From NCBI RefSeq assembly GCF_000368565.1, contig NZ_KB849545.1, forward strand, positions 500,813-564,812: 64,000 nucleotides of DNA, read 5' to 3'. This document shows, piece by piece, positions 26,608-35,991 of the stretch (positions are counted from its first letter, which is position 1; each line of letters opens with the position of its first letter). Below the pieces are notes generated by a model. It was not told where the DNA came from. It did not search any database and saw only the letters and a program-made list of their open reading frames with translations. Position numbers and translations under genes: made by a program. The DNA is from Acinetobacter gerneri DSM 14967 = CIP 107464 = MTCC 9824. Lineage in GTDB: Bacteria; Pseudomonadota; Gammaproteobacteria; Pseudomonadales; Moraxellaceae.

Positions 26608-27927
26608 TTATAATCCTATAGATTCTAAAGTTTTACCTTTGGTTTCTTCACCCAAGATAAGAATCACTAAGGCAACTGCAATTAAAACAGCAGTAAACAT
26701 AATGAATACATGACTAAAACCATTATTCATGACCATCATATGTGTCACCACCATTGGTGCAACTATACCACCTAAACGCCCAATCGCAGATGCCCAACCC
26801 GAACCAAAAGCACGAATATTGGCAGGATACTGTTCAGGTGTGTAGGTATAAAGCACACCCCATGCACCAAGATTGAAAAATGACATTAAACAGCCCCAGA
26901 ACATGATCATGCCTACTGTGCTTGCTTGCCCGAAGAAATACGCCGAGACCGCACACATGCCAATAAATCCAGCCAATGTTGCCTTACGACCTAACTTTTC
27001 AACCAACCATGCCGCAGCAACATAACCAGGAAGCTGCGCCAAGATCATGATCAAAACATATTCAAAAGACTGTACGATACTGTAACCTTGTTTGACCAAT
27101 AAACTCGGTAACCACGTAAAGATTCCATAATAAGAATAGACAATGCCAAACCAGATCAACCACAACATCAAGCTACGCTTGGCAAAACCACCTGACCAAA
27201 GCTGACGAAATGAAATATTGTGCTGAGCTGCAACAGGTTGCACCTCGATTTTTTCAATCACCTCGACACCACATTGTTTTTCAAGTTTTTGTACCAAAGC
27301 ATGCGCTTCTTCAATACGCCCACGATTGATCAAATATGGAATAGATTCTGGAACTTTCTTTAAAATAATAAAAATATAAAGCGCAGGTAAACCACCGACC
27401 AAAAATGCCGCATGCCAACCAAATTTTGGAATTAGAAAATAGGACACCAAGGCTGCAACTAACCAGCCCAATCCCCAGAAACTTTCAAGCAAAACAATAA
27501 AACGTCCACGTACATGTGCAGGAACATATTCACTGACTAGCGTTACAGCCACAGGAAGCTGTCCACCCAACCCCAAACCCACGATAAAGCGGAAAACCAA
27601 GAGCCACGTCAAATTGGGTGCAAAAGCACATAGTGCCGTCGCGATACTATAGGTCACTAAAGTTGCAGCAAAAACAGTATGACGACCAAACTTATCAGCC
27701 AAACCACCTGAAAATACTGCACCGATCGCCATTCCCACAAAGCCGATACTGACGATCAAACCACTCTGCGAAGGCAAAAGCCCCCAGTCCTTGACCAAGG
27801 TCGCCATGATGAATGCAATGATACCGGTGTCCATCGCATCAAACATCCAACCTAAGCCAACCACCCAAAGCAAAGTATAGTGAAATTTGCCAATCGGCAG
27901 ACGTTGCACACGTGAAACTAAATCCAT
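26608..27927 (-). CDS. MFS transporter, NiaP-like (niacin or aromatic acid)
   Basis: Twelve-helix major facilitator of 439 residues in the AAHS/sugar-porter-like group. The signature after helix 2 is GGLADKFGRHTVF, with a repeat at the middle AAAWLVEKLGRKATL. The overall pattern, including LPIGKFHYTLLWVVGLGWMFDAMDTG and the large cytosolic loop with VPESIPYL, is close to the niacin transporter NiaP group characterised in Acinetobacter baylyi, which is why I propose that function, but aromatic-acid porters share these features. It has no neighbours in a niacin pathway here. Confidence 0.7.
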   Translation of the reverse strand: MDLVSRVQRLPIGKFHYTLLWVVGLGWMFDAMDTGIIAFIMATLVKDWGLLPSQSGLIVSIGFVGMAIGAVFSGGLADKFGRHTVFAATLVTYSIATALCAFAPNLTWLLVFRFIVGLGLGGQLPVAVTLVSEYVPAHVRGRFIVLLESFWGLGWLVAALVSYFLIPKFGWHAAFLVGGLPALYIFIILKKVPESIPYLINRGRIEEAHALVQKLEKQCGVEVIEKIEVQPVAAQHNISFRQLWSGGFAKRSLMLWLIWFGIVYSYYGIFTWLPSLLVKQGYSIVQSFEYVLIMILAQLPGYVAAAWLVEKLGRKATLAGFIGMCAVSAYFFGQASTVGMIMFWGCLMSFFNLGAWGVLYTYTPEQYPANIRAFGSGWASAIGRLGGIVAPMVVTHMMVMNNGFSHVFIMFTAVLIAVALVILILGEETKGKTLESIGL

Positions 27928-28025
27928 ATCTAGATCTCTGAAATTCGTGAAAGGGAAATAACTGCTTTCACAACAGGATGTATTATTGTGCAGATTTTAA
28001 GCATTTTTAGAGTAAAAATATAATT

Positions 28026-28670
28026 TTAATTTTCATCTTTTGATGAGGCGGATTGTTCATCATCATCTTGATAGATAAATTTAGGCATTTCTAAACCAAA
28101 ATAAATCGCGATACAGCGTAAAGAAAAACCAAAAACCAAGGTCGAAATAATGGTTACTTCTTGAGATAAACCAATATCTTGGCAAACCCAATAACAAATC
28201 ACTGCAACAAAAGAAATACTGGCATAAAGTTCACGGCGGAACACCAATGGGACATCATTACATAAAATATCACGTAAAATACCGCCTGATACCCCAGTTA
28301 AAACTCCCGCAACGGCAGAAACGACAAAACCGTGTCCCATTTGCAAGGCGATCTGACAGCCAATGATGGTAAAACCAATCAGACCAAGCGCATCAAGTAA
28401 TAAGAAGATTTGACGTAAATGACGCATCCATTTGGCAATAATAATCGTCACAAATGCAGCAGCACAGGTCAAAACCAGATATTCAGGATGCTTCACCCAA
28501 GTCAGAGGATAATGTCCAAGCAATACATCTCGAACGGAACCACCGCCGAGTGCTGTTACACAGGCGATCAGGACAACGCCAAACCAATCCATACTACGTC
28601 GACCTGCAGATAACGCACCCGTCATCGCCTCAGCCGTAATCGCAATAATATAAATAATCAGTAACAACAT
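28026..28670 (-). CDS. TRIC-type channel family protein (UPF0126, YadS/YicG-like)
   Basis: Inner-membrane protein of 214 residues with seven predicted helices, built from two repeats. Each repeat contains the family motif: ALGGGSVRDVLLG (about 40-52) and VSGGILRDILC (about 127-137). Prokaryotic members form trimeric cation channels in crystal structures; the YicG/YadS group has also been linked to glycine uptake in some species, so the substrate is uncertain. The C-terminus is acidic and serine-rich. Single gene, same direction as its neighbours on either side. Confidence 0.85.
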   Translation of the reverse strand: MLLLIIYIIAITAEAMTGALSAGRRSMDWFGVVLIACVTALGGGSVRDVLLGHYPLTWVKHPEYLVLTCAAAFVTIIIAKWMRHLRQIFLLLDALGLIGFTIIGCQIALQMGHGFVVSAVAGVLTGVSGGILRDILCNDVPLVFRRELYASISFVAVICYWVCQDIGLSQEVTIISTLVFGFSLRCIAIYFGLEMPKFIYQDDDEQSASSKDEN

Positions 28671-28729
28671 TGCCCTTCTTCCACTAGGGTTTTTATTGCG
28701 CGCTATTTTAAGCTATCTTTAGAAAAAAA

Positions 28730-29200
28730 CTAGATAAAATGTGCACAACAAGATTTAAATTTTTTCCCTGATCCACAAACACACGGCTGTTTCATTGTGA
28801 TTTGCATATCCGTTGTCGGATCTAAAAAATACCAAGTATCATCGAATTTAACAAAGTGTGATAACTCTTGGTGAATTTGTGCCTTTTGTCCATCATAATA
28901 ATGTGCTTTGAACTCGACCAATGCATGATTTTTGTCAATTTTTTCATTTGTTTGTACGATTTCAAGTTTTAACCATTGATTGACCTTGCTCCACTCTGCA
29001 ATCGCTGGCACATCCAAAGCCTTTTGTTGCCCAAGTGCTGTCGTTGCTACGATATAGTCAATTTGCTGTTTAGCAAAAGCACTATAGCGTGAGCGCATCA
29101 GTTGTTCGGCTGTTTGGGCTTTAGCTTGGTTTAAATGCAAAGGCTGACAGCAGTCTTGATAATGTTTTTCTGAACCACATGGGCAAGATAGGTCTGACAT
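28730..29200 (-). CDS. YchJ family SEC-C motif protein
   Basis: Protein of 156 residues with two SEC-C zinc-binding motifs: CPCGSEKHYQDCC at the N-terminus and PCVCGSGKKFKSCC at the C-terminus, flanking an NTF2-like domain (about 30-125, including RSRYSAFAKQQIDYIV). This order is that of E. coli YchJ, whose function is not established. It is transcribed leftwards with 60 bases to the TRIC-type gene, so the two could share a transcript. Confidence 0.9.
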   Translation of the reverse strand: MSDLSCPCGSEKHYQDCCQPLHLNQAKAQTAEQLMRSRYSAFAKQQIDYIVATTALGQQKALDVPAIAEWSKVNQWLKLEIVQTNEKIDKNHALVEFKAHYYDGQKAQIHQELSHFVKFDDTWYFLDPTTDMQITMKQPCVCGSGKKFKSCCAHFI

Positions 29201-29411
29201 ATAACAACTCAGAGAAGGGTTAATTCAATCAATATTTTAAGTCTAAACGAATGCATTTAAATATATCATTTTAAGGACTGTTTTAATCACTTTACATAGG
29301 CAACAAACGCCCCAAATCACAAATAAAATACAGATCTGCCATTCTACTTTTAGATATCAATGCATATATTATTTATCCAAGATTCAGTCTATTTATACGT
29401 AGAATATTGCT

Positions 29412-30143
29412 GTGCTTTTACAACAAGATTTAAGCTCTTCAGAGCTAACACTATTTGCTGAAATATTATGGAAACTTGGATCAAAAAAAGGAGAAAATGA
29501 CTTACGGGAAAATATTATTGCCGATATTGCAGCCTTACTTCACGCCGATTTCGCTGCATCCTATGTCTGGGATGCCAAGCATGCTTTATCTAAACATCCC
29601 ATTATGTGGAAAATCGACCAAAAGGCCATTCAAGAATATGAGCAAATTTGGCAATATGATGATCCCATAACATCAGAGCTTCGAAAACGGCAAAAACCAA
29701 CTTTTGTCAATGAAGTGATGGCTTATTCTCATCTAAAAAAAACTTCATATTACAATGAGTTCCTGCAACCCTATGGTTTATATCATGGTTTAAATATCTA
29801 CTTTATGCGTGATGGTATTGATCTTGGTGATTTTCGGATTTGGCGTGCCTCTGATTCAGCCATGTTTACCGATCGAGAAAAAAGAATCTTAAATATTCTT
29901 GAGCCCTATATAAGCAATGCATTGCCTATAGAAATCTCAACTCGCTACGACTTAACCCCTCGAGAACATGAAATTGTTCTTTTAGTTTCTAAAGGTTTGA
30001 GTGATAAAGATGTTGCAAATTTATTGAATATTGGCTTTACCACGATCAGAACACACCTAAAAAATGCAATGAAAAAAATAGGTTGTAACAATCGTACAGA
30101 AATGGCACTTCATGTTCAGCATTCACGCAATCCTCAATTTTGA
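29412..30143 (+). CDS. LuxR-type transcriptional regulator
   Basis: DNA-binding protein of 243 residues. The C-terminal helix-turn-helix of the LuxR/NarL type is clear (LTPREHEIVLLVSKGLSDKDVANLLNIGFTTIRTHLKNAMKKIGCNNRTEM, about 183-233, with the conserved Glu and Thr-Val/Ile-x-x-His positions). The N-terminal 170 residues look like a GAF/PAS-type sensor without the acyl-homoserine-lactone Trp/Tyr/Asp pattern, so a quorum-sensing role is not supported. The start is GTG at 29412 with no clear ribosome site. It lies 68 bases before an amidase gene on the same strand, whose expression it may control. Confidence 0.82.
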   Translation: MLLQQDLSSSELTLFAEILWKLGSKKGENDLRENIIADIAALLHADFAASYVWDAKHALSKHPIMWKIDQKAIQEYEQIWQYDDPITSELRKRQKPTFVNEVMAYSHLKKTSYYNEFLQPYGLYHGLNIYFMRDGIDLGDFRIWRASDSAMFTDREKRILNILEPYISNALPIEISTRYDLTPREHEIVLLVSKGLSDKDVANLLNIGFTTIRTHLKNAMKKIGCNNRTEMALHVQHSRNPQF

Positions 30144-30211
30144 GGATGCCCAATGACTTCATAGTTGTATTAAATTGATACGACCATAACTTAAACGGAT
30201 TTTAAGTCATT

Positions 30212-31663
30212 ATGTTAGCGAACCATGAAAATACCAACCTAAAGCCTTCACTGGATTTATCAAAATTATCTACAAATGAGATATCGACACTAATTCACAG
30301 CAAAAAAATTAGCTGTGAACAACTGGTACATTTATATTTTTCCAATATAGAACAATTGCAGTCATTAAATGCATTTGTCACTGTAGATAAAGCTTCAACA
30401 TTACAACAAGCAAAATCGTGGGATCAGCATATTTTAGAGGGTAAACCTTGCCCTGCTTTAATCGGAACGTTAATTGCAGTCAAAGATAATATTCATGTTG
30501 CAGGTTTTCCCAATAGTGCAGGAACACCTGCCCTCGCTCAATTTAGACCAGAAACGTCTGCACCGATTATTCAAAAATTGATTGATCAGGGCGCGATTAT
30601 TGTTGGCAAAACGCATATGCATGAACTTGCATTTGGCGTGACGGGCTACAATCCAGCTATACATTTCAATGACGTGATCGGCACTCGTAATGCCACAAAT
30701 CCATTGCATATTGCGGGCGGTTCTTCTTCTGGAAGTGCCGTAGCCGTTGCTGCGGGTATGGTTCCCATTGCCATAGGAACTGATACAGGTGCTTCAGTTC
30801 GATTGCCTTGTGCTTTAAATGGCTGTGTTGGTTTTCGCCCAACGCTTGGCAGATATGCTCAAGACGGAATCACACCCATTTCGCACACTCGAGATACAGC
30901 GGGTCCAATGGCGCATACCGTTTCAGATATTGCATTGATTGATCATGTGATCACTCAGCAAACGATTAAAGCACCCATTCCTGCCCAACAGATTAGGCTT
31001 GGAATCAATCAATATTTTTGGGCAAACTTAGATGAAAACGTCCATCATCATGCTCATCTTGCACTTGAGCGCTTAAAATCTGCAGGCGTTAAAATCGTTG
31101 AAGTACAAATGCCTGAGTTAGAACAACTCAATCATCATATTTCGTTTCCAGTTGTGATCTATGAAGGCAAACATGATCTCGTTCAATATTTAAAAAATAA
31201 CACTCAAATCACGATCGAATCCGTAGTCGATCAAATCACTAGTCCTGATGTTCTTGCTTTGTTTAAGCAAAATATTCTTCCAGAATTAATGGCAAATGCT
31301 GAAGGAGAACTTGTACCTGTTTTGCCTTTATACCAAAAAGCCATCAATGAATTTAGACCTCAATTACTCGCACTGTATGAAAAAACATTTAAGGAAAATA
31401 ATTTAAATGCTTTGATCTTTCCGACATCCCCAATTGTTGCACCGCTGGCAAATGATGAAGCAAGTTCTATAGAAAATTTCCAAAGATTAATTCAAAACAC
31501 AGACCCAGGCAGCAATATCGGACTCCCTGGACTGAGTTTAGCTATTGCAAATGTCACTGAATCCAATCTTGCCATTGGACTGGAAATAGATGGTTTACCC
31601 CATTCTGATGATGAGTTATTGGCAATCGGTATGACTTTAGAATCTATTTTAAAGAACGTATAA
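30212..31663 (+). CDS. Amidase-signature family hydrolase
   Basis: Hydrolase of 483 residues acting on a carboxamide. The Ser-cisSer-Lys triad is Lys91 (IAVKDNI), Ser171 (AGGSSSGSAVAV) and nucleophile Ser195 in GTDTGASVR; the spacing of 24 residues between the two serines is normal. The glycine usually before the nucleophile (GGS) is Ala here, a mild variation. The overall sequence suggests the indoleacetamide/mandelamide hydrolase branch rather than the GatA subunit, since gatB and gatC are absent and the C-terminus differs. It probably forms a unit with the LuxR regulator upstream. The substrate is unknown. Confidence 0.85.
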   Translation: MLANHENTNLKPSLDLSKLSTNEISTLIHSKKISCEQLVHLYFSNIEQLQSLNAFVTVDKASTLQQAKSWDQHILEGKPCPALIGTLIAVKDNIHVAGFPNSAGTPALAQFRPETSAPIIQKLIDQGAIIVGKTHMHELAFGVTGYNPAIHFNDVIGTRNATNPLHIAGGSSSGSAVAVAAGMVPIAIGTDTGASVRLPCALNGCVGFRPTLGRYAQDGITPISHTRDTAGPMAHTVSDIALIDHVITQQTIKAPIPAQQIRLGINQYFWANLDENVHHHAHLALERLKSAGVKIVEVQMPELEQLNHHISFPVVIYEGKHDLVQYLKNNTQITIESVVDQITSPDVLALFKQNILPELMANAEGELVPVLPLYQKAINEFRPQLLALYEKTFKENNLNALIFPTSPIVAPLANDEASSIENFQRLIQNTDPGSNIGLPGLSLAIANVTESNLAIGLEIDGLPHSDDELLAIGMTLESILKNV

Positions 31664-31730
31664 GTGACCGTTTCAAGAACTTAAGCAAAAAATAGGATGT
31701 ACTGATCCTCGAACCATTTTGCTTCTCCAT

Positions 31731-31764
31731 AAAAAAAACCAAGTATTTAAATACTTGGTTTTTT
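31731..31764. terminator. Bidirectional intrinsic terminator
   Basis: A8, stem CCAAGTATTT / AAATACTTGG and six Ts between the convergent amidase and YegH-type genes. Confidence 0.92.
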
Positions 31765-31785
31765 AACTAAAAACTAAAATGCTTT

Positions 31786-33369
31786 TTATTCATCATTTTC
31801 AGGATCTTCAGTCGCGATAATATGGACTTTCTCGATTTTATGCCCATCCATCGTAACAACTTCAAAGATATAACCATTGGATTCAAACTTTTCGCCATTT
31901 TCAGGCAAACGTCCAAGATGGAATAAAATAAATCCTGATAAGGTTGAATATTGCTCTGATTCATCAACCAAATCACAACCTAACAGTAGAGAAACGTGAC
32001 GAATATCTGTTGATCCTTCAAGGATCAATGAGCCATCTTCCAAGCTTTCAGCCGCAGTTTCCAGTTCATCTTCATCAGGGAATTCACCCGCGATCGCTTC
32101 TAAGATATCAATCGGTGTGGCAATCCCTTCGATTGAGCCATATTCATTGAGTACGATCGCCATTTGTAATGGTGCTTGACGAAGTTGTTCCATCACCATT
32201 AAAACTTGCGCATTTTCATGCACGATCACAGGTTCACGGATATGCTTCGCAAAATTGAGTTCACCTGTTTCAATATAGTCATTCAAAACTTTATGGGTCA
32301 GAACCACACCCGCGATATTGTCCAACTCACCATGCGCCACGATCAAACGTGAATGCGTCATACTCATCAAACGATCTTTGACGGTTGCATGATCATCATC
32401 CAAATCGAGCCATTCTAATTCGGGACGAGGAGTCATCACAGATTTTACTGGGCGTTCAGACAAACCAAGCACACCCTGCACCATAACACTATGGTATGCC
32501 CCATTTTCAGGGTCAAACATTTCATCTGCTAAAGCTTGAGTGGCAAGAACATCTTCGGTTTGACCTGCATTTTCATTTGAGTTTTTACCACCCAACATAC
32601 GCAGTACGGCAGAAGCAGTGCGAAAACGCAAATCTGTCGTTGTCACCATTTTCTCTTGGTTCTTGCGCATGGTTTGGTTCATAAACTCGACCAAAACCGA
32701 GAAGCCAATTGCTGCGTATAAATAGCCTTTTGGAATATGGTAACCAAAGCCTTCAATAATGAGTGAGAAACCAATCATCATCAAAAAGCCAAGACACAAA
32801 ATCACCACGGTAGGATGACGTTCAACAAACTCCATCAGGGGTTTGGATGCCCACATCATGATACCAACGGCAATAATCACCGCACAGATCATCACGGGTA
32901 GGTCTTTAACCATACCAACAGCGGTAATGACGCTATCTAGGGAGAACACAGCATCTAAAACCACAATTTGAACGATTACCATCCAAAATGCTGCATGGAC
33001 TGGGTTTTCATCTTTCAATTGCTGCCCGCCCTCAAGACGTTCATGCAATTCCATTGTGCCTTTAAATAACAAGAACACCCCACCAAACAGCAAAATCAGA
33101 TCACGCCCTGAAAATGGGTGCTCAAAGATATGGAATAGCGGTCTGGTCAATGTCACCACCCAAGCAATCGACATGAGCAAGATAATTCGCATTCCAAGCG
33201 CTAAAGCTAAACCGGTTAAGCGCCCTGCTCGTCTTTGTTCTGGTGGAAGTTTTGCTGCCAAAATCGAAATAAAGACGAGGTTATCAATCCCAAGTACAAT
33301 TTCGAGCACGATAAGCGTGGCAAGTCCCACCCATGCAGAAGGGTCAGACATCCATTCAAAAAACATCAT
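31786..33369 (-). CDS. TerC-CBS-CorC/HlyC fusion membrane protein (YegH/YoaE type)
   Basis: Three-part protein of 527 residues, the length of E. coli YegH. Residues 1-240 form a TerC-like membrane domain with about seven helices and the acidic motifs EIVLGIDNLVFI and LDAVFSLDSVITA, thought to handle metal ions. Residues about 300-420 hold a CBS pair (VKSVMTPRPELEWLDLDDD, later IVLNEYGSIEGIATPIDILEAI). The end (about 440-525) is a CorC_HlyC transporter-associated domain. TerC relatives have been tied to manganese export and secretion-linked metalation, but the YegH group is not well characterised. A TATAAT -10 box lies upstream on the minus strand. Confidence 0.88.
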   Translation of the reverse strand: MMFFEWMSDPSAWVGLATLIVLEIVLGIDNLVFISILAAKLPPEQRRAGRLTGLALALGMRIILLMSIAWVVTLTRPLFHIFEHPFSGRDLILLFGGVFLLFKGTMELHERLEGGQQLKDENPVHAAFWMVIVQIVVLDAVFSLDSVITAVGMVKDLPVMICAVIIAVGIMMWASKPLMEFVERHPTVVILCLGFLMMIGFSLIIEGFGYHIPKGYLYAAIGFSVLVEFMNQTMRKNQEKMVTTTDLRFRTASAVLRMLGGKNSNENAGQTEDVLATQALADEMFDPENGAYHSVMVQGVLGLSERPVKSVMTPRPELEWLDLDDDHATVKDRLMSMTHSRLIVAHGELDNIAGVVLTHKVLNDYIETGELNFAKHIREPVIVHENAQVLMVMEQLRQAPLQMAIVLNEYGSIEGIATPIDILEAIAGEFPDEDELETAAESLEDGSLILEGSTDIRHVSLLLGCDLVDESEQYSTLSGFILFHLGRLPENGEKFESNGYIFEVVTMDGHKIEKVHIIATEDPENDE

Positions 33370-33771
33370 GATTGAGACTCCCCTGCTTTTTGCATAGAGA
33401 GATTTGGGATATATAGATTAAAGGAAAAATCAGAACTGACTTTTGCTATTGTTATTTCTACAGGCTGATGATATTCAGACAAATTATTTTCGGAGCGATG
33501 ACAACCACTACCCATGTTCGTACGTTTGTTGTGAGACACGATTTTATTATAACAAAAATCACTTTAGATTTATCAAAATTATGTTCATTTATGTTCTATT
33601 TATTTGTGTGATAATCCATGTGATTTAGCTGCAATCTATTTTCCTACAATAAAACCAAAGCCATACAATTGATTGCAAAATACTGTGATTACACGCATAG
33701 ATTTGTCATAATTATTGCTTAGAGTAGCTGTATATATAAGAACATGATAGTTTTAAGGAGAAAGATAATTG
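33370..33771. other. Divergent control region between the YegH-type and LOG-type genes
   Basis: No gene here. On the minus strand, TTGATA and TATAAT with a 19-base gap lie around 33550-33581 and would give the YegH-type gene a leader of about 170 bases, long for this genome. The leader contains CGTACG and several short self-pairing runs but no structure I could match to a known riboswitch. AAGGAG at 33755-33760 serves the LOG-type gene. Confidence 0.45.
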
Positions 33772-34404
33772 ATGAATAGTGTATTAAAACAGATGACAAA
33801 TGAAATTGATGATTTAACTGCAAACTTAGAAAAAACAACACAACCCTTGGTCGCCTTATATTGTGGTTCAAGACCAGGTAACAATCCAATTTATAAAGAA
33901 AAAGCCATTCAACTGGCACAAGGTATCGCCAATCATGGTTTTGGCATCGTTTACGGCGGTGCAAGTATTGGCTTGATGGGTCAAGTTGCCGATACAGTGA
34001 TTGAAAATGGTGGTGAAGTCGTCGGTGTCATTCCAGAATTTATGCTGGATTATGAAATCGCACATAGCCAATTGACCGAATTGCATGTGGTGAAAACCAT
34101 GCATGAGCGTAAAGCAATGATGGCTGAACGTGCCGATGCATTTATTGCCCTACCGGGTGGCTTAGGTACGTTTGAGGAAATTTTGGAAATCGCCACATGG
34201 GGGCAACTCAATCAACACCAAAAACCCATGATGCTTTATAACGTCAATGGTTTCTATGATCACATGATTGCACAGCTTGATCATGCTGTTGAAGAAGGTT
34301 TTTTACCACCTCAGCATCGTTCAAAATTGATTGTTTGTAAGCATAAACATCAAATTTTCAATGCGATTAAAAATTTGGAAAGTCCAAAAACCTTTGTAGT
34401 CTAA
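33772..34404 (+). CDS. LOG family protein (cytokinin riboside 5'-monophosphate phosphoribohydrolase type)
   Basis: Rossmann-fold protein of 210 residues with the LOG/TIGR00730 signature PGGLGTFEEILE (about 127-138) and YCGSRPGNNP near residue 30. Such enzymes cleave the N-glycosidic bond of nucleoside monophosphates; many were wrongly annotated as lysine decarboxylases. ATG at 33772 is used, 11 bases after AAGGAG; a TTG one codon earlier sits at eight bases and could be used instead. It is a single-gene unit ending in a terminator. The biological substrate in this organism is unknown. Confidence 0.87.
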   Translation: MNSVLKQMTNEIDDLTANLEKTTQPLVALYCGSRPGNNPIYKEKAIQLAQGIANHGFGIVYGGASIGLMGQVADTVIENGGEVVGVIPEFMLDYEIAHSQLTELHVVKTMHERKAMMAERADAFIALPGGLGTFEEILEIATWGQLNQHQKPMMLYNVNGFYDHMIAQLDHAVEEGFLPPQHRSKLIVCKHKHQIFNAIKNLESPKTFVV

Positions 34405-34436
34405 AATCCGATCTAAAAGTTTAAATCACCAAAACA

Positions 34437-34466
34437 AAAGTGAGCCGATGCTCACTTTTATTTTTC
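34437..34466 (+). terminator. Intrinsic terminator of the LOG-type gene
   Basis: AAAAGTGAGC-cgat-GCTCACTTTTATTTTT: 10-bp stem followed by a T-rich tail. Confidence 0.9.
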
Positions 34467-34545
34467 GACTCGAATAAATGATTAATACAGAATTTCACAC
34501 TTAAAATCAGTACACTGAATATAAAAATAATGATCACATATATTC

Positions 34546-35937
34546 ATGAATCAAGCACCCGTCCACGAAAGCTTACAACCTGAATTTAGACTCTTGGTAT
34601 TTTTGGTTTCTATTGGCTTTTTTATGCAAGGCTTAGATACCACGATTATCAATACTGCGCTTCCTGCAATGGCGCACAGTCTAAATGAAAACCCGCTACG
34701 CATGCATAGTGTGGTGATTAGTTACGTGCTTTCGGTGGCTGCCTGTATTCCATTAAGTGGTTGGTTCGCTGATCGTTTTGGGGTACGCAATACTTTTTTT
34801 GCCGCAATTGTGATTTTCACATTGGCATCTTTAGGTTGTGGGTTATCTCAAAATTTTAATGAATTGATTTTCTTTCGCGTCTTACAAGGTATAGGCGGTG
34901 CATTTTTATTGCCTGTTGGGCGTTTGGCGCTGTTAAAAATCATTCCCCGTTCGCAGTTCTTATCGGCAATGAGCATGATGAGTCTAGCAGGTTTGGTCGG
35001 TCCACTTTTAGGTCCAACTTTGGGTGGTTTTCTCGTTGAAAAAGCCTCTTGGCACTGGATTTTCTTTATCAATTTACCGATAGGTTTGCTGGGGGTTTTA
35101 GTGACATTTAAAGCCATGCCCAATGTCACCGAACCTACCGTTAAAACATTTGATCTCAGTGGTTTTATCTTATTGGTCATTGCCATGGTTGGACTGGCTC
35201 TTGGGATTGAAAGTATTACCAGTAAAGACGTTTCAAAATGGTTAAGCATGTCGATGCTGGTTGCTGGCATCGTGGCTTCTCTGATTTATGCCTATCATGC
35301 ACATACGCATCAAAATGCATTATTTAGAAGTAAACTTTTTAGAAATCAAGTTTATACCATTGGTGTATTGGGCAATTTCTTTGCGCGTTTAGGTGGAAAT
35401 GCCATCCCATTTTTGATGCCTCTGATGTTGCAAGTGGCGTTCAATATTGATCCATTTATCACAGGTCTGATGATGACGCCTGTGGTTTTAGGGTCTTTAT
35501 TTTCCAAACCGATCATTCGCCCGATTGTACAATACGTCGGCTATCGCCGCTTTTTATTAATCAATACCCTGTTGGTTGGTGCATGTATTGCAAGTTTTAG
35601 CTTGACCAATCAAGACACGCCAACATGGATTCGGACGATTCATTTCTTTATTTTTGGGGTACTCAATTCTTTGCAATTTGTCACCATGAATACCCTGACA
35701 TTGAAAGATTTACCGCAACAAGATGCCAGTAGTGGTAATAGCTTTTTATCCATGATTATGATGCTTTCCATGAGTATTGGTGTGGCTTTGGCAGGAACAT
35801 TACTCAATGCATTTAGTGCTTATTATGGTAATGATCAAATGACAAAAGCCTTTCATGTGACTTTGTTATGTTTGGGTTGTATCAATATTTTAACGGCGTT
35901 TATTTTCAAACAAATTCCAAAAGATACACCGATCTAG
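34546..35937 (+). CDS. DHA2-family MFS exporter (EmrB/QacA, MdtD-like)
   Basis: Fourteen-helix drug:proton antiporter type protein of 463 residues. Features are the helix-1 motif GLDTTIINTALPAMA, motif A as GWFADRFGVRNTFF, motif C near helix 5 as GPLLGPTLGGFLVE, and the long C-terminal half of the DHA2 family. The size and the short N-terminus are closest to E. coli MdtD (471). No partner membrane-fusion gene (EmrA type) or regulator is next to it, so it likely acts alone in the inner membrane. The substrate is unknown and resistance should not be assumed. Confidence 0.85.
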   Translation: MNQAPVHESLQPEFRLLVFLVSIGFFMQGLDTTIINTALPAMAHSLNENPLRMHSVVISYVLSVAACIPLSGWFADRFGVRNTFFAAIVIFTLASLGCGLSQNFNELIFFRVLQGIGGAFLLPVGRLALLKIIPRSQFLSAMSMMSLAGLVGPLLGPTLGGFLVEKASWHWIFFINLPIGLLGVLVTFKAMPNVTEPTVKTFDLSGFILLVIAMVGLALGIESITSKDVSKWLSMSMLVAGIVASLIYAYHAHTHQNALFRSKLFRNQVYTIGVLGNFFARLGGNAIPFLMPLMLQVAFNIDPFITGLMMTPVVLGSLFSKPIIRPIVQYVGYRRFLLINTLLVGACIASFSLTNQDTPTWIRTIHFFIFGVLNSLQFVTMNTLTLKDLPQQDASSGNSFLSMIMMLSMSIGVALAGTLLNAFSAYYGNDQMTKAFHVTLLCLGCINILTAFIFKQIPKDTPI

Positions 35938-35991
35938 CCATGTAGTTTTGCGTAAATTTAATAGAGTTTAGCAGCTGATCAGGATAAAATT

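Noticed and set aside
33370..33600. Possible yybP-ykoY (manganese) riboswitch in front of the TerC-type gene
   Set aside because: A long leader and a TerC-type gene make it tempting, but the required conserved GGGGAGUAGC-like loop and its partner are not present.
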